Positions 59,265 through 64,000 of a DNA stretch of 64,000 nucleotides are shown piece by piece (the first letter of the stretch is position 1; each line of letters starts with the position of its first letter). Source of the DNA: Planktosalinus sp963975935 (GTDB lineage Bacteria > Bacteroidota > Bacteroidia > Flavobacteriales > Flavobacteriaceae). The stretch covers positions 1 through 64,000 of the forward strand of contig CAXBIQ010000001.1 of assembly GCA_963975935.1 (NCBI GenBank), in the 5' to 3' direction. The translations under genes were made by a program, and so were the position numbers. The notes under the pieces are model-generated. The model saw only the letters and a list, made by a program, of their open reading frames with translations. It had not been told where the DNA came from and made no database searches.

Positions 59265-59300
59265 AAAAAGCTGCTCAATGTGCCAACGAGTGGCTTTTTT
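59265..59300. terminator. Bidirectional terminator
   Basis: AAAAAGC (59265-59271) pairs with GCTTTTTT (59293-59300), inner CTC/GAG pairs, between the convergent barrel protein and acyltransferase genes. Confidence 0.72.
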
Positions 59301-59310
59301 ATTGACAAAA

Positions 59311-60054
59311 TCAATTAACAGTGGGGTGCTGCAATTCCCTTAAAATAATATTTCGCACGTCTTCTTTAATGTTTCGCTTGTTCTCTTTTGATTCTTTTTT
59401 TGTAGCGATAAATTTGTGCATTTTCACACGCATCTTTCCGGGGGACCCACTTAGAAAAGTATATGAAAAGCGTTTTTTGTTATCGTGTAATGTTATGGGA
59501 ACAATAGGCAAACCATAATCTATAGCCAATCTGAAGGCTCCGTCTTTAAATTCATCCAAAACAATACTTTCATCCTCAGGAACACCTCCTTCAGGAAAGA
59601 TACAGATGCTCAGCCCTTCGTTCAAGCGCTCTTGTGCGGAATCAAAAACCTGTTTTCTGCTTATTGCGCTTTTTCGGTCAACTAAAATACAGGTGCGTTT
59701 ATAAAAAAAACCAAATAAGGGTATTTTTCCCAATTCCTTTTTCCCCACAAAAACAAAGGGACTTTTCACGGCATACAACATCAACATGATGTCTGTCATC
59801 GATGTGTGGTTTGCAACAAACATATAGCTCTTGCCCTTAACCGGAGACTGCTCTCTGGTAATTTTTGGAAAGAATCCCATACCAAACAAAATAATTTTTG
59901 CCCAGATGCGCGCCAGTTTGAAAAAAAAGGGGTACCACTCCTTTTTTAGGATGCTGATTATTAAAATGGGGAATAACAGTATTATGGTGAATGTCATCAA
60001 AACATAAAACCAAATGCGCCATAAGGGGATGAGAAAATATTTTCTAAAAAACAT
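59311..60054 (-). CDS. Lysophospholipid acyltransferase family (PlsC-like)
   Basis: 247 aa from ATG 60054 (MFFRKYFLIPLWRIWFYV). An N-terminal membrane helix, then FVANHTSMTDIML (NHx4D catalytic motif), KELGKIPLFGFFYKRTCILVDRKS and CIFPEGGVPEDE (described at about 84-95, 110-133, 152-163), plus PIVPITLHD. The EGG rather than EGT version of motif III is a variant. Esterifies lysophosphatidate or an aminolipid precursor. It is divergent from trpS. Confidence 0.9.
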   Translation of the reverse strand: MFFRKYFLIPLWRIWFYVLMTFTIILLFPILIISILKKEWYPFFFKLARIWAKIILFGMGFFPKITREQSPVKGKSYMFVANHTSMTDIMLMLYAVKSPFVFVGKKELGKIPLFGFFYKRTCILVDRKSAISRKQVFDSAQERLNEGLSICIFPEGGVPEDESIVLDEFKDGAFRLAIDYGLPIVPITLHDNKKRFSYTFLSGSPGKMRVKMHKFIATKKESKENKRNIKEDVRNIILRELQHPTVN

Positions 60055-60100
60055 AAAACCAAAATTACACAAATGTATACAGTCATTGCTACAAAAAAAG

Positions 60101-60108
60101 TAACTTTG
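60101..60108 (+). promoter_or_regulatory. -7 box of trpS
   Basis: TAACTTTG, exact match, 35 nt before the ATG. Confidence 0.6.
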
Positions 60109-60143
60109 TTCTTTCTTTTGTAAAATCTTTACCAATTAGCTAT

Positions 60144-61112
60144 ATGGCACGCATTTTAACAGGAATTCAAAGTACAGGCACACCACATCTGGGCAATATT
60201 TTAGGGGCAATCATACCGGCTATAGCTATGGCAAACCAACCTAAAACAGATTCTTTTTTGTTTATTGCAGATATGCATTCTCTCACCCAGATAAAAGATG
60301 CCGCCATCCTGAGACAAAATACTTATAGTGTCGCGGCGACCTGGCTTGCTTTTGGTTTGGATATAGATAAAACCGTTTTTTACCGCCAAAGTGATGTTGC
60401 GCAGGTTACTGAACTTTCGTGGTATTTGAGCTGTATGTTTCCATACCAGCGGCTTACGCTGGCACATTCATTCAAGGATAAGGCAGATCGGCTGGAGGAT
60501 GTTAATGCCGGACTTTTCACCTACCCGATGCTCATGGCTGCAGATATCTTATTATATGATGCAGAGTTTGTCCCTGTGGGAAAAGATCAACTGCAGCATA
60601 TTGAAATGACACGAGATGTTGCCTCGCGTTTTCACGCGGTTTATGGTGAGACTTTTGTGTTACCCGAAGCAAAAATACAGGAAAACACGATGTATATCCC
60701 GGGAACAGACGGTGCCAAAATGAGCAAATCAAAAGGAAATACTATCAATATCTTTTTGCCCGAGAAACAATTGCGTAAGCAGATTATGGGGATACAGACA
60801 GACAGCACTCCGCTGGAGGAACCCAAAAATCCTGACACCTGTAATGTTTTTAGTCTTTACAAATTACTTGCTGCTGAGAATGAAATCGCAACAATGCGCA
60901 AGAATTATGAAGGAGGAAATTATGGATATGGTCATGCCAAACAAGCTTTATTTGATTTACTCATTGCTAAGTTTTCAGAAGAACGCACTAAGTTTACATA
61001 CTTTATGGAAAATCAGAACGAACTGGAAAACGCTTTAAAAGTGGGTGCTGAAAAGGCAGGGATTGTTGCCAACAAAGTTTTAAAACGTGTTAGAACAAAA
61101 GTGGGATATTAG
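60144..61112 (+). CDS. trpS: Tryptophan--tRNA ligase
   Basis: 322 aa class I synthetase charging tRNA-Trp. The HIGH-like motif is STGTPHLGNILGA at residues ~10-22 and KMSKSKGN the KMSKS loop at ~193-200. FVPVGKDQLQHIEMTRDVA and IPGTDGAKM are conserved. Its last 4 bases overlap the 3' end of dprA, which is convergent. Confidence 0.97.
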   Translation: MARILTGIQSTGTPHLGNILGAIIPAIAMANQPKTDSFLFIADMHSLTQIKDAAILRQNTYSVAATWLAFGLDIDKTVFYRQSDVAQVTELSWYLSCMFPYQRLTLAHSFKDKADRLEDVNAGLFTYPMLMAADILLYDAEFVPVGKDQLQHIEMTRDVASRFHAVYGETFVLPEAKIQENTMYIPGTDGAKMSKSKGNTINIFLPEKQLRKQIMGIQTDSTPLEEPKNPDTCNVFSLYKLLAAENEIATMRKNYEGGNYGYGHAKQALFDLLIAKFSEERTKFTYFMENQNELENALKVGAEKAGIVANKVLKRVRTKVGY

Positions 61113-62212
61113 CACAAATCAAAAATTTTACCCGGAAGCGGTCTCACGACTCCCTTCAATTCCATATCAAACAAGACAGTTGTAGCTTTAAAAACAGGAA
61201 GGTTACACTTTATTGCAATGATATCCAGTTGTTCTTTGGGGTTCTCTTTTAAAAAGCGATAAACCTCTTTTTCCTGCTCTGTAAGCTCTACAAATAGTTG
61301 CTTTTGTACCGTCTTTGGCTTTTCATCCTCAAGTTTCCAATTGAGTATATATACAAGGTCTGCTGCACCGGTTAGCAAATGTGCACTCTGGGTTTTAATG
61401 AGGTTGTTACAGCCCTCGCTTTGACTGTCTGTAACTCTGCCGGGAACAGCAAAAACGTCACGGTTGTATGAATTTGCAATATCTGCCGTTACAAGACTTC
61501 CGCCTTTTGCTGCAGATTCAATAACGATAGTAGCATCAGAAATGCCGGCAATGATACGGTTTCTCTTTAGAAAATTTGTGCGGTCAAAAGCATCACTACT
61601 CCAGAATTCAGTAATAAATCCACCATTGCTTTCAACGTCTTTTACGTATTTTGAGTGACTTTTAGGATAAAACTGATTCAGCCCATGAGCTAAACACGCA
61701 ATGGTTTGCAAATTGTTTTTTATGGCTGCCTTATGGGCGATAATATCCACACCATAAGCAAACCCGGAAACTATGATTGGGTTTAACGGAGCCAACTCTT
61801 CAACAAGGCGCTCACAAAATGCGCTTCCGTAAGTGGTTACTTTTCGGGTGCCAACAATGCTTAAAATACGTTTATTATTCAAGTTGATATTTCCGCGCTG
61901 GAAAAACAGTACAGGACCATCAAGGCAGTGTTTTAATTTTTCAGGATACTTTTCATCTTTATAATAAAAATAGTCAATGGTATTGTCTTCAATATATTTG
62001 ATTTCAGCTTCCGCTAAAGCGAAAAAATCTTTAGAGTCGAGCTCTTTTAACTTAAAGGACCCAATACCATCAATTTTTAACAAGCGGCTTTTTTTCTCCT
62101 TGAATATTGCCCGGGCACTTCCCAGCTTTTGAATGAGTTTTTTTGCAGAAGCATCACCAAGATTTGGTACTTTTTGCAAAACCAGGGTGTAAAATAATTC
62201 GTCCTTATCCAC
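61109..62212 (-). CDS. dprA: DNA-processing protein DprA
   Basis: 367 aa, GTG start. Helix-hairpin-helix-like N-terminus (GDASAKKLIQKLGSA, IDGIGSFKLKEL), a Rossmann-like core with LSIVGTRKVTTYGSAFC, IVSGFAYGVDIIAHKAA, PGRVTDSQSEGCNNLIKTQSA, and a C-terminal winged helix (about 300-365). Loads RecA on incoming single-stranded DNA in natural transformation. It is about 5 kb from recA here. Confidence 0.96.
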   Translation of the reverse strand: MDKDELFYTLVLQKVPNLGDASAKKLIQKLGSARAIFKEKKSRLLKIDGIGSFKLKELDSKDFFALAEAEIKYIEDNTIDYFYYKDEKYPEKLKHCLDGPVLFFQRGNINLNNKRILSIVGTRKVTTYGSAFCERLVEELAPLNPIIVSGFAYGVDIIAHKAAIKNNLQTIACLAHGLNQFYPKSHSKYVKDVESNGGFITEFWSSDAFDRTNFLKRNRIIAGISDATIVIESAAKGGSLVTADIANSYNRDVFAVPGRVTDSQSEGCNNLIKTQSAHLLTGAADLVYILNWKLEDEKPKTVQKQLFVELTEQEKEVYRFLKENPKEQLDIIAIKCNLPVFKATTVLFDMELKGVVRPLPGKIFDLC

Positions 62213-62304
62213 TCTCTTTTAGGTATATAATTTTTAAAAATACAAGAAAAAACGTTTTGTTAAAAAAATCTTGAGTTGAAAATGACAAAACTTAAAAAAA
62301 ACAC

Positions 62305-62312
62305 TAAATTTG
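62305..62312 (+). promoter_or_regulatory. -7 box immediately before the SPOR gene
   Basis: TAAATTTG, exact match, only 6 nt before ATG 62319, implying a leaderless or nearly leaderless transcript. Confidence 0.7.
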
Positions 62313-62318
62313 TTTGCG

Positions 62319-63245
62319 ATGGCAATAACCAAATACATAAACGATTTACTGTACCGATATGAATGTGTCATAATTCCGGGTTTTGGAGCTTTTTTAACCC
62401 AAAACAATCCGGCGCACATTGATACATCGACACATACGTTTTATCCACCATCCAAAACACTTTCTTTCAACAAACAGCTCCAAACCAATGACGGCCTTCT
62501 TGCAAACCATATTGCAAAGGCTGAAAGCTGCAGTTATGAAAGTGCCCTCCTGAAACTAAGAAATGAAGTCAAAACACTCAAGATAGCGCTTGAAAGCGGA
62601 AGCCCGGTTTCTTTTGAAAACATAGGCTCGCTTCAACAAAAACCTAACCTGCAACTGATATTCTCTCCTGATGCTTCTTCAAATTTCCTGACTGAAGCCT
62701 TTGGGCTTTCCAGTTTTGTATCTGCAGCTGTTTCCAGAAAAGTGGTAACAGAACAAGAGGAAAAACCGGTACTGCTTTTCACTCCGGAAAAAAGAGGTGC
62801 GACCCCTTATATCAAGTATGCGGCAATTGGTTTACTAGCCCTGGGCTTGTCAAGTTTTGGCGGACTTTTCATATACAATAACCAGGTTCAGGAACACAAT
62901 TTTGTTGAAAAGCAAAAAGCCACAACCCAACTGGAAAATCAAATACAACAAGCTACATTTCTTGTTAATAATCCGTTGCCGTCACTTACGGTATCTGTGA
63001 AAACACCTGCCGGCAAATATCATGTTATCGCCGGTGCTTTCCGGATGGAAGAAAATGCCGACACAAAAATAAATCAGCTAAAGGAAAAGGGTTATCCCGC
63101 CAGAGCCATTGGTGTGAATAAATATGGTCTTCATCAGGTAGTCTATGACAGTTTTCAAGAGAGAGAAGAAGCACTTGCAACACTTCGCAGGGTTCAAAGC
63201 ACAGAAAACCAAGACGCATGGCTCCTAATTCAGGAGCTTGAATAA
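62319..63245 (+). CDS. HU-like (CCDC81) and SPOR domain membrane protein
   Basis: 308 aa from ATG 62319 (MAITKYINDLLYRYECVIIPGFGAFLTQ). Residues 1-60 and about 65-115 look like the paired HU/CCDC81-type domain (KTLSFNKQLQTNDGLLANHIAK; VSFENIGSLQQKPNLQLIFSP). A membrane helix is at about 168-188, and a SPOR domain at about 228-306 (YHVIAGAFRMEENADTKINQL, VVYDSFQEREEALATL). SPOR binds denuded peptidoglycan at the septum. The HU-like part would be cytosolic, linking the nucleoid or a cytosolic partner to the septal wall. Divergent from dprA. Confidence 0.9.
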   Translation: MAITKYINDLLYRYECVIIPGFGAFLTQNNPAHIDTSTHTFYPPSKTLSFNKQLQTNDGLLANHIAKAESCSYESALLKLRNEVKTLKIALESGSPVSFENIGSLQQKPNLQLIFSPDASSNFLTEAFGLSSFVSAAVSRKVVTEQEEKPVLLFTPEKRGATPYIKYAAIGLLALGLSSFGGLFIYNNQVQEHNFVEKQKATTQLENQIQQATFLVNNPLPSLTVSVKTPAGKYHVIAGAFRMEENADTKINQLKEKGYPARAIGVNKYGLHQVVYDSFQEREEALATLRRVQSTENQDAWLLIQELE

Positions 63246-63301
63246 GCCCTGCCAAACCCTAAAATTTAATACATTTTTAACCACATTGCCCAAAAGCATA
63301 G

Positions 63302-63309
63302 TACCTTTG
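63302..63309 (+). promoter_or_regulatory. -7 box of the thioesterase gene
   Basis: TACCTTTG, exact match, 14 nt before the ATG. Confidence 0.65.
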
Positions 63310-63323
63310 CATAAAAATTAATT

Positions 63324-63833
63324 ATGCAAGCCAGAACTCCTAAAGATTCTCTTACAGTCCTAACGGATATTGTTTTACCCAGCGAAACCAATCCTATTGG
63401 CAATATGTTTGGAGGCGAATTGCTTGCCCGGATGGACAGGGCAGCAAGTATCGCAGCCAGAAGGCATTCCCGCAGAATCGTAGTGACTGCTTCTGTAAAT
63501 CATGTAGCCTTTAACAAGATGATTCCGGTGGGAAGTGTGGTAACCGTCGAAGCGAAAGTCTCCCGCGCATTTAAAACCTCTATGGAGATTTATATGGACG
63601 TTTGGATTGAAGATCGTGAGAGCGGCATAAAAAGCAAGGCGAATGAAGCTATCTATACTTTTGTAGCGGTAGATGAAATGGGAACACCTGTAGAGGTTCC
63701 GGAGATACTCCCTGAAACTGATATAGAAAAACTTCGTTTTGATGCTGCCCTGCGTAGAAAACAACTCAGCCTGGTGCTCGCCGGAAAAATGAAACCCAAA
63801 GAAGCAACAGAATTAAAAGCTCTTTTTGAGTAA
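63324..63833 (+). CDS. Acyl-CoA thioesterase, hotdog fold
   Basis: 169 aa. YciA/BACH-type hotdog thioesterase: LPSETNPIGNMFGGELLARMDRAAS (about 16-40) with the catalytic-site Asn and Asp, and ASVNHVAFNKMIPVGSVVTVEAKV (about 57-80). Cleaves acyl-CoA esters to free acid and CoA. Convergent with the partial M23 gene; 8 bp between the two stops. Confidence 0.93.
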   Translation: MQARTPKDSLTVLTDIVLPSETNPIGNMFGGELLARMDRAASIAARRHSRRIVVTASVNHVAFNKMIPVGSVVTVEAKVSRAFKTSMEIYMDVWIEDRESGIKSKANEAIYTFVAVDEMGTPVEVPEILPETDIEKLRFDAALRRKQLSLVLAGKMKPKEATELKALFE

Positions 63834-63841
63834 AGCTTTTT

Positions 63842-64000
63842 CTACATCCTAAATACCCAATCTGCAGGGTTTAGTTTGTTTGTGTTTTGGAAAATCAGGA
63901 ATTTTAATATAGTTTTCCCCGTCGTGGGGTTTGTGAAAATTTTCCCTATTTCCTGTTTTGTTTTAACCTTGTCTCCCTTTTTCACATACACGTCTGTAAT
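63842..64000 (-). CDS. EnvC-like M23 peptidase, C-terminal end (partial)
   Basis: Only the last 52 codons are in the window; the rest lies beyond the right edge. Read on the minus strand the end is ITDVYVKKGDKVKTKQEIGK, IFTNPTTGKTILKFLIFQN, TNKLNPADWVFRM, then TAG at 63844-63842. This matches the C-terminal strand set of M23/LytM proteins of the EnvC type (VKKGDxVxxxQ, G, LKFxIxQN, xLNPADW). EnvC activates amidases for daughter-cell separation. Whether the zinc ligands of an active enzyme are present cannot be seen. Confidence 0.85.
   Translation of the reverse strand: MTDVYVKKGDKVKTKQEIGKIFTNPTTGKTILKFLIFQNTNKLNPADWVFRM

Overview
This window reads as chromosome of a Flavobacteriia-type Bacteroidetes. 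Evidence: a gliding-motility lipoprotein gene (gldH), a large subtilase with a type IX secretion C-terminal domain, a carboxypeptidase-regulatory-like TonB receptor, a GufA-type ZIP transporter, an AT-rich composition, almost no Shine-Dalgarno sequences, and many Bacteroidetes-type -7 boxes (TAnnTTTG) just ahead of start codons. I see no phage, transposase, integrase or CRISPR array. Most of the window is ordinary core genome. The only stretch that looks accessory is about 34.6-37.4 kb.

Layout. 0-1 kb: a small membrane protein, a structured RNA-like segment, tRNA-Asn(GTT) and tRNA-Arg(CCT). 1.1-5.3 kb (minus): L-threonine dehydrogenase, 2-oxo-acid hydratase, a small membrane protein, acetaldehyde dehydrogenase and 4-hydroxy-2-oxovalerate aldolase, a catabolic operon ending in pyruvate and acetyl-CoA. 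5.4-12.1 kb: lipoproteins, M13 and M28 peptidases, a CBS-domain protein. 12.2-16 kb: a metal island with a DtxR-type repressor and ZIP transporter divergent from a TonB receptor, with a clear operator palindrome between the two promoters. 16-21.6 kb: J-domain protein, bacilliredoxin, acyltransferase, HD hydrolase, radical SAM protein and an unknown secreted protein.

21.7-34.6 kb is a haem region. On the minus strand run hemH, a MATE transporter, hemJ, a histidine kinase and an enoyl-CoA hydratase, preceded by an AraC regulator. Divergently on the plus strand run hemA-hemC-hemD-hemE-(unknown)-hemF-hemB. Of the usual glutamate-to-protohaem steps only the hemL and gltX genes are absent from the window.

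34.6-37.4 kb holds small lipoproteins and an XRE regulator. 37.5-42.6 kb: CNNM/CorC-type protein, LemA and an M48 protease, a DNA alkyltransferase, a serine hydrolase and a 3'-5' exonuclease. 42.7-48.2 kb: the type IX-secreted subtilase and a fused peptide ABC ATPase. 48.7-54.1 kb (minus): ricT-gldH-PBP1A-scoA-scoB. 54.2-59.2 kb: trhO with an extra C-terminal barrel, a candidate structured small RNA, recA, and an ECF sigma factor with an unusual anti-sigma/beta-barrel partner. 59.3-64 kb: acyltransferase, trpS, dprA, an HU-like/SPOR protein, a thioesterase and the 3' end of an EnvC-like M23 peptidase.

The most interesting signals are: (1) a palindromic repeat family concentrated in the haem cluster that is translated in frame as part of the N-termini of HemC, HemE and the aldolase; (2) a three-hairpin RNA candidate between trhO and recA; (3) an inner-membrane anti-sigma domain joined to an outer-membrane barrel; (4) a DtxR-box-like operator between divergent metal-uptake genes; (5) intergenic arrays of 7-nt units at three loci.
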